A stretch of 64,000 nucleotides of DNA from Micrasema longulum (Eukaryota > Arthropoda > Insecta > Trichoptera > Brachycentridae), in contig JAGVSM010004972.1 of NCBI GenBank assembly GCA_022494885.1, positions 124,001 to 188,000 on the forward strand. The letters run 5' to 3'. Both the position numbers and the translations under genes were made by a program. Positions within the stretch are counted from its first letter, which is position 1. Every line of letters begins with the position of its first letter. Shown here one piece after another: positions 32,853 to 44,184 of this stretch. A model generated the notes under the pieces. It worked only from the letters and a program-made list of their open reading frames with translations. It ran no database searches and had not been told where the DNA came from.

Positions 32853-33835
32853 ACTATTATTATTATTATTATTATGGATAACGTATATAGCGCGATTTTC
32901 GTAATATAATACCTCAAGGGCGCTTTACAAAGCGATTATATAAAGATATATTTTTAATTTAAACTTTTTTAAGTTAAGAAAAACAATGTACTTTGTCACC
33001 ACATGCTAAGGATTTATTCAAATAATTTAAAGAACAAGTGGGTTTTAAGTTTCTTCCGAAACATCACTTTACTCTCTCAGTTTCGGACCTCTGATAGGAG
33101 AGCATTCCATACCGTAGGGCCTGCGACCGCAAATGCGCGTTCGCCGAATTTAGTTCGCTGTTTTCGTAGAGGTATAATAACTTTTCCTTTCGACGTAGAT
33201 GAAGCTGATCTAAGCGTAAGACGTCTGTCAGCTAGTTCTTCTGGAATGCAGAGTTCCCTTAGATATTCTGGAGCAGAGTTGTGCAGTGACTTAAACATAA
33301 GCCAACAGAGTTTGTATTCCACCATCTGTGGAAAACGTAACCAGTGTAATTTCCGAAGTAGTGGAGTGATACGACTGAACTTAGAGATCCCAAAAATAAG
33401 TCTCGCTGTGGCATTCAATACAGACTGTAGGCGAGTCATTTTATTCATTGGTAGACCTGCGTAGATACCATTACAATAATTTACTCTAGACACTACAAAC
33501 GCATTTATTAATTGACGGGCGGCATCAACTGGCAAATTTTTGCGTATGCATTTTAATCTGTCTCGGCTGGTAAAAGCATGAACTTATCGTTCTACTAATT
33601 TGAGCGTCAAGAGAACAGTCAGAATGAAGGAAGACTCCCAGTAGTTTAACGGTGGGTAAAGCGGTACTCCTTACATCGGGTAGTGCCGTATCCTGAATCA
33701 AATTTTGTCGTCTGGCTGAAGCCATCCATAGTTGTTCCGTTTTAGATGGGATAAGTGTTAGTCTATTTTCAGCCACCCAGTTTCCTATTTTCTCAATGCA
33801 CCCATTAATGAAATTAACAACACATTTCTCTCACT
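32853..33835 (-). pseudogene. L2-like LINE, ORF2 C-terminal third with ATT tail
   Basis: Two minus-strand frames make up the piece. The first (33,835-33,530) has CIEKIGNWVAENRLTLIPSK, VKLLGVFLHSDCSLDAQIS and SSCFYQPRQIKM. The second (33,535-33,077) has DAARQLINAFVVSRVNYCNG, YAGLP, LQSVLNATARLIFGISKFS, LLRKLHWL, YKLCWLMFKSLHNSAPEYL and FGERAFAVAGPTVWNALLSE, joined by a frameshift near 33,530. The order (KTEL, LLGV-LD--LS---HI, R-C--QLR, AFV-SR-DYCN, LQ-V-NAAARL, WLP-++R---K, AP-YL, FG-RAF-VA-P--WN-LP) is that of the L2 clade. A short extension to about 33,020 (LKTHLFFKLFE) reaches the stop. The tail carries GCGCTATATACG and a TTATTATTATTATT run. Confidence 0.9.
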
Positions 33836-33969
33836 CTTCGTTATATGTAAAATCATTTGGATAAACATTCCCAAGTAAGTTTCTTAACATAACAAATAAC
33901 AAAGGTTTTAAGACGTTAAATTGGAACTTTATATCAAACCAAGAACCCTTGAGCAATGGTTCGACATTA

Positions 33970-34180
33970 TTAAGGTATAATACTCTCTAATAGCAAGAGT
34001 ATTTGCCTCTTAAACATAGTTTGTCTAATGTGAAAGATGTCGATCTCCAAAGTGATAATGTTCAGCTGTTTGACTGCTCTTCCAATCGGCATGACCAGAG
34101 GCAGGTTGGTTCTGGAAACCGGGAGGTAAAACAGCCTGTGCTGACGCTGTCGGAGATAGCCATCAGGATAGATATGGGTC
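33970..34180 (-). pseudogene. Jockey-like LINE, extreme C-terminus
   Basis: Minus strand encodes YLRQRQHRLFYLPVSRTNLP then LVMPIGRAVKQLNIITLEID...IFHIRQTMFKRQI and a stop (TTA at 33,970-33,972 on the plus strand). It is open and best matches the plus-strand fragment at 57,915-58,090. It gives the best-preserved version of the family's last 60 residues in this window. Confidence 0.75.
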
Positions 34181-34194
34181 GCATAACATGATCA

Positions 34195-34290
34195 TTATCA
34201 TCACACAGCCATTTCTGTTCACTGCTGAACATAAGCCTCCCCCATACGTCTCTACCTTACGCTTTCTGTGTCCAATCACCAGCAATAGAG
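34195..34290 (-). mobile_element. RTE-like LINE tail
   Basis: Plus strand ATGATCATTATCATCACACA and CACTGCTGAACATAAGCCTCCCCC form a well-known insect repeat word set (minus strand GGGGGAGGCTTATGTTCAGC). It marks the end of RTE-like elements as I remember them. No coding sequence can be assigned safely. Confidence 0.55.
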
Positions 34291-34362
34291 AATTATCACA
34301 TACGAATACCGCTGAAAAATTTTAATTTAGAAATCAATATTTCATAGAACTGATCATGGAGA

Positions 34363-34450
34363 TATACAAAAATGATCGAGATGGACTGTAGTTATGCACT
34401 ATTGTAATATTACTATGTATGCACTATTAGGTGGTATAGGGAAATTATGA
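34363..34450 (-). mobile_element. SINE-D tail fragment, diverged
   Basis: AAATGATCGAGATGGACTGT and TATGCACTATTAGGTGGTAT follow the order of the 29.4 kb fragment with substitutions. Confidence 0.45.
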
Positions 34451-34451
34451 C

Positions 34452-35000
34452 AATTTTTTTATTTTTTTATTTTTTTATTATTATATTGAAAACATATTAT
34501 ACATAATTATATACAATATTCCCAAGGAGTTTTTTTAAAAAAAACTCATTTAGGGACATACAGATAATAATTTTTTTAGAGACGTTTTTAAATTTTAAAC
34601 TATAATATTATTTAACAAAAGCAGAAAAATTAAAATTATGATATACTACAAATTAAAAAGGGTATGAAAAATACTTGAAAATAACAGAATAAACAGAATA
34701 CTAGGCATGGAAATAAATTCAAAATAATGTTTACATTATGCAATCTGGGAAAGAAAATTGAAAAAGTTTAAAATACATACTGAACTAGTACAAAATAAAA
34801 TCATTTTTTTTAATTAACAAAATATGCGCACACCCAATACAGGTTAATTTTTTTTTGATCAAAAACGTATTGAAATTATGTATACAAGCCAAAAAAAGTA
34901 TATAAAAAGAAAAAAACAAAAATAACATTTAAATAGTATTAAAAATTACATATACAAGCAAAAACGGTAAAATATTAAAAGGTATATGTTCAAGATGCGC
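34452..35000 (-). mobile_element. AT-rich block, probable LINE 3' UTR
   Basis: TTTTTTTATTTTTTTATTTTT at the left (an A-rich tail on the minus strand) is followed by GGAGTTTTTTTAAAAAAAAC, a perfect A/T hairpin with GAGT/ACTC ends. The layout fits a minus-strand LINE tail but no ORF remains. Confidence 0.35.
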
Positions 35001-35004
35001 ATTC

Positions 35005-37635
35005 TCTATAAACTAACATTATTTATTCAAAGTACTTCTGGAAAAAATAATTCTTCAATTCGCACGTCCTGTTTCTATATTTTGAAATAGGTACTTTAAA
35101 TGATTTGTATTTTAGTAAATGATTGAGTTTAGATCGTTATGTTGTCGGGTTTCTTTCAGATTAGCATCGTTCATAAAAATATGATCTGATTAAGCTTATG
35201 ATAAATCGCTTTGTTAAGCTTTACTAGTGAAAATACATTTATATAGCATACGTTATAAATAAGGCTTAAAATATTTGCATGCCGTATCGCGAACCATTAG
35301 CAAAACGAGTTCTTACTCAAAAATCCAGTAGGTAGTGATAATAATAACCATTTCACAAATATCTGCCATTGTTTTAACTTGAAAAATTAAATTGCAATCT
35401 TTATAAAGGTTGATAAACTTCCAGTTTTTACAAAAATAATATTCACATGTGATATCGAACGGAAGGCACACCTGCATATCCAACAATGAATTGAATAATG
35501 AAATTGAGCATACACTAGCCAAAAAACGCGTTTTCTTTGATAACGTTTTTGCCTCGTATAAGCCGGATATTAACGAAGGCATACAAATTTCTACTATATG
35601 CTAAGGAATAAAAAAATATTCATGAGGTTTAAAATTCGTAGAAAATAAGGACGCTTTCCCTGACCGTGCGGAGTTTTTTTTTAATGGAAAGCAGTCTATT
35701 CTGGAGACACATGGCCTACGGTTATAATGGGGAGGTAAAAGATTGTCCGATGAGACGGATATCTGGTAACTCGAATTTTCTAGAAAAAAATTCAATATAT
35801 GTACAATATTTTGTCGATAAAATGATAAGTATTATGAATACGATAAAGGCAATTAAATTTTTTAAATTAATTTTAACATTTTGAGATCGTTAATTCATTT
35901 CATTTCATTCATTATTTTTTTTACATTATAAACAATAATAAATAATAAAAATAATGTGACACGCTGGGGTTAAATGTGTCGAAGGCACTTAACGATGTAC
36001 TTTTTTTATTTTTTACTTGTGAGAATATACAAAGAAGACTAAATATACAGAGAGAAAATACAAAATGTTAAGACAGCTTTAAACATTACGTGTATATGTT
36101 CATATTGAATTTCTGTATACCTATATTATTTATATTATAAAACGCACAATTAAAGAACAAAAACATAATTAACAGAATACAACATTCGTGTTGAATATAC
36201 AGACAAACATCGGTAGGTACCTTCTCAAAGAAATCGGGACCCTGCCCGTTATTCTTGATTCTTTATATTTTCAGAAAATTAATGAATATATGTTTTTTTA
36301 TGTAGTTTTTATACAAATCAATTAAAAATATTCCAAATTCATCTAATAATAAAATGCATTAGTTTATTTTTTAATTTTAAAGTACGTCTCTATTTTTTTG
36401 TATACGTGGGTAATCATAATTACACAGACAGGTTCGTTTTAGACTTTGACAGCTGGCTTCTGGTTGGTTTATTCGTTTTGGAGGGAAATCTTTTCGTCCT
36501 TATAAACTAAAATATGTTAGCCAAGTTTTAAACATATTTCAGTAAAATGAAATTAATTTTGATTGAATAATTACATATTGTCGATTATCAGTTTAAGAAC
36601 CACTGTTTATAAAACAATAATGATAAATAATTTCGAAAATATAACACATAAAAAACATTAAAAATACCGAAAATTCGTTTAGTACGCACATAATAAAAAC
36701 AATTTTTGATATCCACGGGAATTAATTCAGGTCTGAAATAATAAAGACAATAGCTACGAAAATTTCTAAACATTTAAGACATTGAACAAAATACCAGAAT
36801 TTTGTATGAGGAAAGAGCTCAAATAAACGGCATGGGGTGATTAGTATTAAATTGCGCGTATAGTTCTATGAATAAAAAAATCACAAATGGTGTGAGGCAT
36901 TCAATGATCAAATTAAGAACATCAAGCGTAATAATAGAACACCGATCGGTACAGCATCATAAAGGCCGATAGCAGAAAAAGCAAAATAACGCGATAAATC
37001 GTAGCTCGTTGAACTAAAACCATTTACAAGTCACGCGGATACACGTTCGAGTAGGTATGAGCGAGTGGCGAATGGACCTAGGAAGGCAACGATTCGAGAT
37101 TTTTTACTCCATTTGCTTCCAATCCATTACTGTCGCCCTACATATCCCATTAAACAATACATACGAACATGCTATCTCCAGCTCGCATGCCTCTGGACTC
37201 ATACTTCATGTTCGGTCCAAATGATCCAATATCGTTGACTCGAGACGAAAACTAAAGCGGAGTTTTCACGCACGGGTTTAAAAAAAACACTCAGTTCAAA
37301 TAAAATGTAATGAACTTCTTTTAATTTATTTTTTCATTTATTAACAAAAAACAACAGCCATTATGACAAAAAATAAATATTTACAAATAAACCAAAATAT
37401 TAGGTTAATTATAGTTTTATATTCATTACTAAATACAATGTAAAAAAGGGAGAAAAAAAGCGCACCTTAAAAAAGCCACTCCGCATCAATCCACACGTAA
37501 AAAAAATACAATAATAAAGAAATAATAAAAAAATAAAAGAAAAAGTTTTTTTGTTTACTCAGACTTAAAAATCCTTTCGCCGCACGGAGTAACCCCAGAT
37601 CAGCCTTCTCTCATTTTTTCTTTCACACAAGAAAA
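35005..37635. other. Long unannotated AT-rich region
   Basis: No coding similarity, SINE head or matching inverted repeat was found on either strand. GC-richer patches at 36,940-37,270 and around 37,580 carry no recognisable motif. Confidence 0.45.
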
Positions 37636-37640
37636 AATAA

Positions 37641-38012
37641 TTAAAATATTAAAGTGTACAAAAAGTTAAAAAAATCAGGTAAGTACAGTTTGATTATATT
37701 ATAATGATTATTTTCAATTAGGGTTTTGGCATTTTCTTTATATTTGTTTGAAATCGGTATATATAAGAAATATATACCGATTTCAGTAAAAAACGTGTAA
37801 TAATTATTTAGAATTATGGGAAAAGATGCATTATTATTATTATTCGTGCTTGAAATACCAACATGAAACAATTGTTGCAGCCGAGTTGTACGTTGAGGGA
37901 TACGAATATCATGTTTAACCATTTGTACATTGAACGATTTTGTAACTCTTGTAGATAAAACAAAGATTTTTACAAAGTAAGATGATTTGCTTGTATAAAC
38001 ACACATAGGCAT
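37641..38012 (-). other. Unidentified 123-codon open frame next to a GC-rich island
   Basis: The frame contains FVLSTRVTKSFNVQMVKHDI and RIPQRTTRLQQLFHVGISST, reminiscent of the last block of LINE ORF2 proteins (TR--+L-V-----R---LF--GI), then an Asn run from an ATT microsatellite (37,829-37,843) and low-complexity residues. I think it is either a LINE tail read through into repeat or chance. Start ATG is at 38,012, about 30 bases from the GC-rich island. It overlaps a perfect 15-bp hairpin (GAAATCGGTATATAT...). Confidence 0.25.
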
Positions 38013-38039
38013 TTAAAAAAAAAACGAGTAACGGGAATG

Positions 38040-38300
38040 ACGCGTGTGAAAAAAAATGCGCACGAGTCTTAGCTCTTAGCGTGGTTCAGTGCGCAGATAC
38101 ATTTTTTACGCGGTGCGCACTGCGCATGCCGGCCGGCGCGATGTGATAAATAAATCATAATTTACCACCTACCTACATATTAAATTAAATACTCGCCTTA
38201 TTAGAGACACCATTCACGATACGACTCGCCGCGCACTCGGAGCGCGGTACGCGGTGCCCGCCAGCAAACTTCACGTTTACCGGGCTACAAGATAGGCCCA
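38040..38300. promoter_or_regulatory. GC/CpG-rich island with NRF1-like site
   Basis: Dense CG dinucleotides in ACGCGGTGCGCACTGCGCAT then GCCGGCCGGCGCG and in CGCCGCGCACTCGGAGCGCG. GTGCGCACTGCGCATGC is NRF1-like. GGTTCAGTGCG at about 38,084 contains TCAGT, the arthropod initiator core. No exon is recognised on either side. The composition is visible; promoter function is only a suggestion. Confidence 0.35.
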
Positions 38301-38554
38301 GTAACGGGCTCCATTTTCCAAGTTATTAAAATAATCGTGCGCATTTTGCGAGCTATCAAACTAAATGTGAACATTTCGCAAGTTATCAAAATTCACAAAT
38401 GAGAAAATTATTTATAAGTACAATTTTATGCACTGAGTAATTTTCCTTGACATCGGACGTCAATTATTTTGAAAACTTGAACTGAGACGATTAATTTAAA
38501 CTTTAAGCATTATTCTATGGGGTTTGAATTATTTTAAAAAAGGCGACAAACACT

Positions 38555-38735
38555 CAGGCGAGACATCTACATAGGTCCCAGGCTCGATTCCGTGAGATCA
38601 ATTTTTTTTTTTTTTAAATCGTCGTCTGCGCACGATGTATTAATGTAGAGGAAGCGAGGTTTGTATGCAAAAGACACACTGATGTGGCGTTCTATTCTCT
38701 CTGCTTACGCCTACGGGGAACATACTTTTTGATTT
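38555..38735 (+). mobile_element. tRNA-like head fragment followed by RTE-like tail
   Basis: GGTCCCAGGCTCGATTCCGTG is a B-box-like piece with a T-run after it. Then AGGAAGCGAGGTTTGTATGC, GTGGCGTTCTATTCTCTCTG and CTTACGCCTACGGGGAA match the RTE-like ends at 21.4 and 58.3 kb. The two parts may be separate insertions. Confidence 0.5.
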
Positions 38736-38919
38736 CTAAATAATAAATAGCATTTGAACTCACATTACTATATTTTATTTTATCTATTCGGGATTTTTAC
38801 AGCAATTAAATAAAAAATATGTTGACAATACTAGAGCCAATTAAAAAAAATAACTGTTAATCTAATGATACCTAATGTATAAGAAAAGAGTTTACAAAAT
38901 TGTATGAGAGCGACGTTTG

Positions 38920-38995
38920 TATTCATCAGTGTGTATGTGAATGTGTGTGAATGAATGTGTGAGGGTGCGTGAGTGTGGGTGCGTAAGTAAAAGAC
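38920..38995 (+). repeat. GTGAATGTGTG-type degenerate repeat
   Basis: GTGTATGTGAATGTGTGTGA and GGTGCGTGAGTGTGGGTGCG. Comparable with 1,718-1,800. Confidence 0.6.
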
Positions 38996-39373
38996 ATGTA
39001 ATTTATATTAAAATGGGTATAGGAGAGAACTTGGTAAGAGGTTTGACTATAAAGAAAATAAATATAGTTTATACCTACTTTCAAAATCTTTTTAAAAAAA
39101 AAAATTAAAGTAATGTTATGATGTTTTGATTGTATTTTTAAAAATTATAGTAAGTTTTAAAACCTTATTCTGAATAAAGCATTTTAATTTAAAATTTGAT
39201 TCGTACATATTGAATGAATGATGTGCAATGAGTCCCATATAATACGGTAGGTAACTACAAAATGCAGTGCATACAATGTATTGTCAACAATAAACAAGGT
39301 GGGAATGACAATACGCGTAGGGTGGTTCAAATATATACACCCGTACATGAAGAGAACATCTACAACAAGTTTA

Positions 39374-39627
39374 ACAAATTACAACAGGGATGGAGAATAC
39401 CTTAAATAAGGGAATATGGAAGTCAAGTCATTTTCAGGGCTTATGACCTGTCATTGGCTGGTTTAAGTGGCCACTTTACACACTGTGTAACATTCACCAT
39501 TTTGCCTATGTTTGAACATCCATATATCTTCAATCCTTCCATTTGTTGATTTTAGTGAAGTTAAAGAGCTGAAACCTTTATTGTTGTGAAGAGATTCATC
39601 TGACTGAATCATTTCACATACAACAAG
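39374..39627 (+). repeat. Family F repeat (copy 4), uninterrupted arm
   Basis: Runs ACAAATTACAACAGGGATGG, GGTTTAAGTGGCCACTTTAC, TTGAACATCCATATATCTTC, GTTAAAGAGCTGAAACCTTT, ATTCATCTGACTGAATCATT. It provides the empty-site reference that shows the SINE at 18.85-19.05 kb is an insertion. Confidence 0.75.
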
Positions 39628-39629
39628 TG

Positions 39630-41120
39630 TTGTAGATAGTATGAAATAACCACTTGGTTATTTTTCTACATAAATACCAAAGATTTTTCATAAGAAGTTA
39701 CTTACACACAATAATCATACGATTTTGGCTTTCACGAAGAGATTTTTGATGATAAAGATTGTATTTTTTTACACGTTCTTAAACGTGGCATAATATACCG
39801 TGAACGGATAGTTTAATTTTTTTTGCGATTACGTCACAATGGAAAACAATAAATTAAGGCTGAACATTGATATGATAACAATACATTAAGCGATCAAATT
39901 ATAATTTATTAATACTTGATATCGTATGCCGATTGTAAAAAACATTTAAAGATGAGGAAAAATGGTTCAAAATAAAGAAAAGTGGTGATTTTTTAGCCGC
40001 GGGCCCGTATTTTACAGTATTTTTATTAACAGTTAGAGTGAATTTTTTTTTCTGAACTAAAACAGTTTTTTTTTTGACCGACGAAAACATCTTGAATTTT
40101 TGTACAAATGCACACATTTTTTTTACGGAAAATTTAATTTAACTTTTTAGACAAAAGGGAACTATCACATACTACGAATACCGATACAACACGTGAAATG
40201 GATTTAGAAAAATGAATTGTACTGTGAAGAAATATTTTCATACATAATTTTGAAAATGAAATTGTTCAAAAATATGTCAACAAAAAGTGACATGTTTGAT
40301 TTTGACAATTGCGACGCCAAGATTAGTAACGATGTTCTATTTAAATTTAAACGGACACGAACAATGTTTAAAATTTAACGAGAACGTAACGTATTATGAG
40401 CGTGGCCAATGCAATGAAGCGTTTTCTCGGGAATTTAAAATTACTAATAAACAAAAACAGAAATTGTAAAAAAAAGTGATATTTTTCAATTATTGAAGAT
40501 GACTGTGAACTAGTAATAGGGCTTAGAAGAGACAAAATTAATTATTACAAGAATATGAAAAACACTTTTTAAACATTAATAAAATAAACAAAAAACGTAC
40601 AAAACATCAAAATGTTCAAGCTTGTAAATAAAAAATACGTTATAAGGCAACCGAAAGTAATAAAAAAGTGGGTTATAAAAAATATAATAAAAAAACAGTG
40701 CTTATTTACTGTGACAACGCGAATGACGTAACAGAAAATCCAGTCAAGATGAGAATATATTTTATTCAGTAAACGCCCACGCTTCATAGAGTGTTGTACG
40801 TGGGTGTACAGAGATTTTGATGACGTCAAAGGGTGGTGGTGAGACGTCACAGAAACGTCAGTGGGCGGATCCACCCCTATTCCCAAGAGCAATAGGTCGA
40901 GATATTTTTCTTCTTTATAAACATACAATTATAATTATATTAAGAATTGTATGTGAAATCAAAATTTTTAAACTCCCACAATCTCCTTTGATCGTACATT
41001 TTAATTTCATTGCTAAGTTATTTTCAAAATTTTAACAACTGATTCAATTAATAGCAAGATGTCCGCCAGCGTAGGTACGTATTCTAACTAACCAAAAAAA
41101 CCGAATTAGAAAAAATAATT
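39630..41120. other. AT-rich spacer
   Basis: No coding similarity. CAGTGGGCGGATCCACCCCT at about 40,859 looks like a hAT-type left end (CAGTGGCGGAT), but no right end or duplication was found. ATGACGTCAAAGG at about 40,819 is CRE-like. Confidence 0.4.
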
Positions 41121-41129
41121 ACCGTATTT

Positions 41130-41210
41130 TGTAGACGATAAGACGCATCGGACCATAAGACCCACCCAATTTTTGGTTGAATTTTCAGAGTAAAAAATCT
41201 CTTATAGTCC
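41130..41210 (+). repeat. MITE remnant of the ATAAGACGCA type
   Basis: ACCGTATTTTGTAGACGATA then AGACGCATCGGACCATAAGA and CCCACCC match a widespread animal repeat word set (CCGTATTTTCCGG...ATAAGACGCACC). The other end was not located. Identification is from memory. Confidence 0.45.
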
Positions 41211-41224
41211 TTTATACGATGTTT

Positions 41225-41530
41225 CACAGTAATGGCCACCCCCACCCTCCATCCCCTCTATCTTTTTTTAACTATTTCTCAAACAACATATAATTTTTTC
41301 ATAATTTAATCAGTGCATGTTTGTCCTAATCAGTGCATGCGCTTATTAAAATGCATGTCGTGTTGGTTTTATACTTTTGTGTAAAGACTATGGTGAAGGT
41401 GTATAGTGGGTTTTGCATGTTGGTTTAAATGGTGTCCTGACGAAGAGACGGGTGCGTCTCGAAACCATTAGACATAGAAAAGTCGGTAAATAAATAAAAA
41501 TATTTAAAAACATTTAGTAACATTAAACAA
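41225..41530 (+). mobile_element. Penelope-like terminal repeat, solo copy
   Basis: The block from CCCCCACCCTCCATCCCCTC through AGTGCATGTTTGTC, TGCATGTTGG and CCTGACGAAGAGACGGGTGC to ATTTAGTAACATTAAAC follows, in plus orientation, the complement of 17,340-16,909. So a pseudo-LTR-like unit of about 300-430 bp exists in at least two places. No coding sequence of a Penelope-like element adjoins it. Confidence 0.65.
41431..41488 (+). ncRNA. Hammerhead ribozyme-like motif (copy C)
   Basis: CTGACGA (41,437-41,443), extra A, GAGAC (41,445-41,449), loop GGGTGC, GTCTC (41,456-41,460), GAAAC (41,461-41,465), linker, GTC (41,482-41,484), GGTAA. Every invariant word seen in copy B is kept. Helix I partner is GGTGTC here, pairing with GGTAA less well than in copy B (G-C, G-U, T-G, A-T). 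Confidence 0.5.
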
Positions 41531-41809
41531 GTCCACATTCACATATATAGGTAGAAAGAATCAAAGGAACTCGCGCATGATTTGAAAAATTGATTTTATC
41601 TGTAAAAAACAAGATTCTACTAATGGTTTTTATTACTTCAAATACTTGTTAAACTTGAAATGCTGGTTACCCTATTCATAATGTATACATTAAAAAACAT
41701 TCTAGTGCTAAATTAGTGTGCACAAACATTGTCACAAGTAGTGAACATATCAATATCTAGTTATGTAATAATTAGTCATAAGGACTTGTCAAGAGAGGTA
41801 ACATTATAC

Positions 41810-42018
41810 ATGATAGATATAGTAAAGAAAATAAAAGGTATCAATGATAGCAGGACACCAAATTCCGAACACTCTTCAAGTGGATCGGAAGATCTGTTGA
41901 CGAGTTACAACAGTGCGCCTTCTCCTGACGAGTTTTCTGTGGTTTTCTCGTCACTAGAGCAAATGCGGAGAAGCTACTGAAACAGGCCACAGTCGAAACA
42001 TCCCACCCGATCCTCACA
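41810..42018 (+). pseudogene. Unidentified coding repeat, copy 1
   Basis: Encodes MIDIVKKIKGINDSRTPNSE then HSSSGSEDLLTS, and after a frameshift near 41,960 ANAEKLLKQATVETSHPIL. The copy at 53.16-53.38 kb encodes GKINRSRTQNAEHSSSGTDG and NKAKATKLLRSAISTIVSAD. The shared order (IN-SRT-N-EHSSSG, gap, A-A-KLL+-A) means a real coding ancestor, perhaps a gag or ORF1-type protein, but I do not recognise the family. A SINE-A begins right after it. Confidence 0.5.
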
Positions 42019-42021
42019 TAT

Positions 42022-42203
42022 GTTGTGGTCCTGTGGCTAGTGTCTCGGACTCACGGACCAAAGTTCCGTGGTTCGAATCCCACTTTACCCCAACTTGATT
42101 CCATTTTCTAATAGTGAGTTATTTACAACTCGTTGCAAATGGCCCTTAAAATTAAATATTTGAGTAAATCATAAGAACGCAAATATTTCTTTTTTTTTTT
42201 TTA
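42022..42203 (+). mobile_element. SINE-A, best-preserved plus-strand copy
   Basis: Head GTTGTGGTCCTGTGGCTAGTG, then CCGTGGTTCGAATCCCACTT (B box), TTACCCCAACTTGATTCC, TCTAATAGTGAGTTATTTAC, AACTCGTTGCAAATGGCCCT and AAGAACGCAAATATTTCTTT with a long T-run. The B box GGTTCGAATCC is a perfect match to the RNA polymerase III consensus, so this copy defines the family best. Confidence 0.85.
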
Positions 42204-42595
42204 AATAAAAAAAAATATATCAACTAAATAACTAAACAAAGTTTTTCATTGAAGTAAATTTTATAGAATATTTTTTTATTTTGAAATAAACAAATAAATA
42301 ACTATCCCTTGTACATTACAAGCAAGGTAAAAGAATAATGCAACTCACATATTAAACAAAATAAAAAAAATCTAGTTAAATAAATGTTACTGTTCTATCA
42401 CGTTTATTAGACGCGAGCTTGAACACTAAAGGATATCACGAGGTTCAAAAATAGAACAAATTACTTTTTTAGCCATAGATGGCTTCCGAGAAAACACGTT
42501 TTACTTCCCGCCGAAAGAGAAAAAATAGCGGGAAAATTTGAAATTGGTCATACGTAAAAGGAATTCTGAGAAATAAAAAGCAACATTAAACTTAT

Positions 42596-43256
42596 GGTAG
42601 GATTACATTGTCGTGTGTGTTGGAAGTGTATTGGAAGCTATCGGGCGCATGTCGCGTCTATGGATATTGTATGGACGGAATTACATGGCGCCACGACACA
42701 CCACACTAGAGCAATGTAATAAGTAAGTTCAGTGGTTTTGAATGAAATAATTATTTTTTAATGGACTATCAAATTAAACCAAATTTTAAAAATATCTATT
42801 TATATGTATGTATCGTATTTTCATCGTTACGATTTTTTAAAGTTTTTTTATTTCGAATTGCTCCGCCCGAGACGTCACAAGTTGTCGTCGGTGATTTGTG
42901 CTGACATTTAAAAGTGAAACCCAGTAGATGTCAAAATACACTAAACTTAAAAATAAAAAAAAATACCAAGAAAACGGAAATCTATCACAACGCTATAATT
43001 GATTTGTTATTGGTCACAAGAACATGTGATGATTCAAAGTATTCAATTTTTATTCAAACTTTTTTTACTATTCATTTCATACATTTTTAAGAAACTTCGA
43101 GTAACAATTAAATGCTCTTATTTTTACCGCGAGCAAGAAAAAATTTTTTCTTAACAATTTCCAGTAGAACTGAACTCACCGTTTTGCTCATAAAATAGAA
43201 ACGATATGCGTCAGACAGCTCCCCAACACGCTACTCCATAACAGTGTAATCCTACC
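42596..43256. mobile_element. Inverted-repeat DNA element (about 660 bp)
   Basis: GGTAGGATTACATTGT (42,596-42,611) is matched at the other end by ACAGTGTAATCCTACC (43,241-43,256), one mismatch. Just inside the left end a second inverted pair occurs: ATTACATTGTCGTGTGTG against ACGACACACCACACTAGAGC...AATGTAAT. The inner part, including GACGTCACAAGTTGTCGTCG and GAAATCTATCACAACGCTAT, recurs diverged at 51,190-51,605. No clear target duplication or coding frame. Confidence 0.6.
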
Positions 43257-43259
43257 TTG

Positions 43260-44180
43260 TATAGCTAGTACATATTGCTCCGAATAACTTTAGAATTTCA
43301 ATAAACATAATACATTCTGGGGTAAAATTTCTCCGTTGTACATTTACGTATCGGTTCACATATATTTTTATTAAATTATCAATACTTATTAGGAACAGAA
43401 TAAGTATTTAATCACAAATCGGAGATAATACACCATTAGAATGTTTACCAAAATGTCGCGTATCGCGTAATATATAATTCTCTCACACACTCTTTACGTC
43501 TCACTCTCGAAACTGCAGGTACTCTGGGGAGCGAGAGAGACAATTTCACGCGTCACACTTGCGAACATCAAAGTTGCCAGTACTTCTGCCACTACCTCAT
43601 TAGGGGCGGTTCTTTCGCCAGCGCTGCGAGCATGACCTTAAAGTTTTATCATGTTTTTAGCCATTAAAATCAAAATGTTATCATTTTTAAATGATAAAAG
43701 CAATTGCCTATGAATATTTCATTTTTCCGATTTTAAATCTCTTATTTTTTGCATGTTTAGTAATTTCACAATAAAGGAAACTTTGACATAAATTAAATCA
43801 TATTTTACTTTACGATATCATATATAATAATGTATAATATTATACTACGTTCGAACAAAAAAAAGGGTTGATGTGTTGATGTAAAATACAGGACAAGTAA
43901 TATAATTTTATTTTTCGAGTCAGCATTTACGCTGTGGAATAATTCGATGAATATAAAATAAATAAAAAAACACTCCGTACGTACCTATTTTACGCCACCC
44001 ACACGCGAGTAATATTGATAAGGACAAAACAAGTTTCGGGTATTCAGAACTGCCCATCACCAGAGTTTATATTTACACAAAACGACGGGTAATTCTGAAA
44101 ACTCGAGACTTGCTGCATTCTTATAAATGAAAAATTTGTGTGTGGCGTAAAACAAAAAGTTGTTCAATTATTTTATTTTC
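43260..44180. other. Spacer with a GC-richer patch
   Basis: 43,480-43,640 is richer in G and C (AGCGAGAGAGACAATTTCAC, CGCCAGCGCTGCGAGCATG) but has no recognised motif. The remainder is AT-rich and unassigned. Confidence 0.4.
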
Positions 44181-44184
44181 TAAT

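Noticed and set aside
33003..33464. 153-codon plus-strand frame
   Set aside because: It is the antisense shadow of the L2-like reverse transcriptase fragment on the minus strand, which has clear RT motifs.
40859..40928. Second hAT left end CAGTGGGCGGATCC
   Set aside because: No matching right end or 8-bp duplication was found, so it stays a resemblance only.
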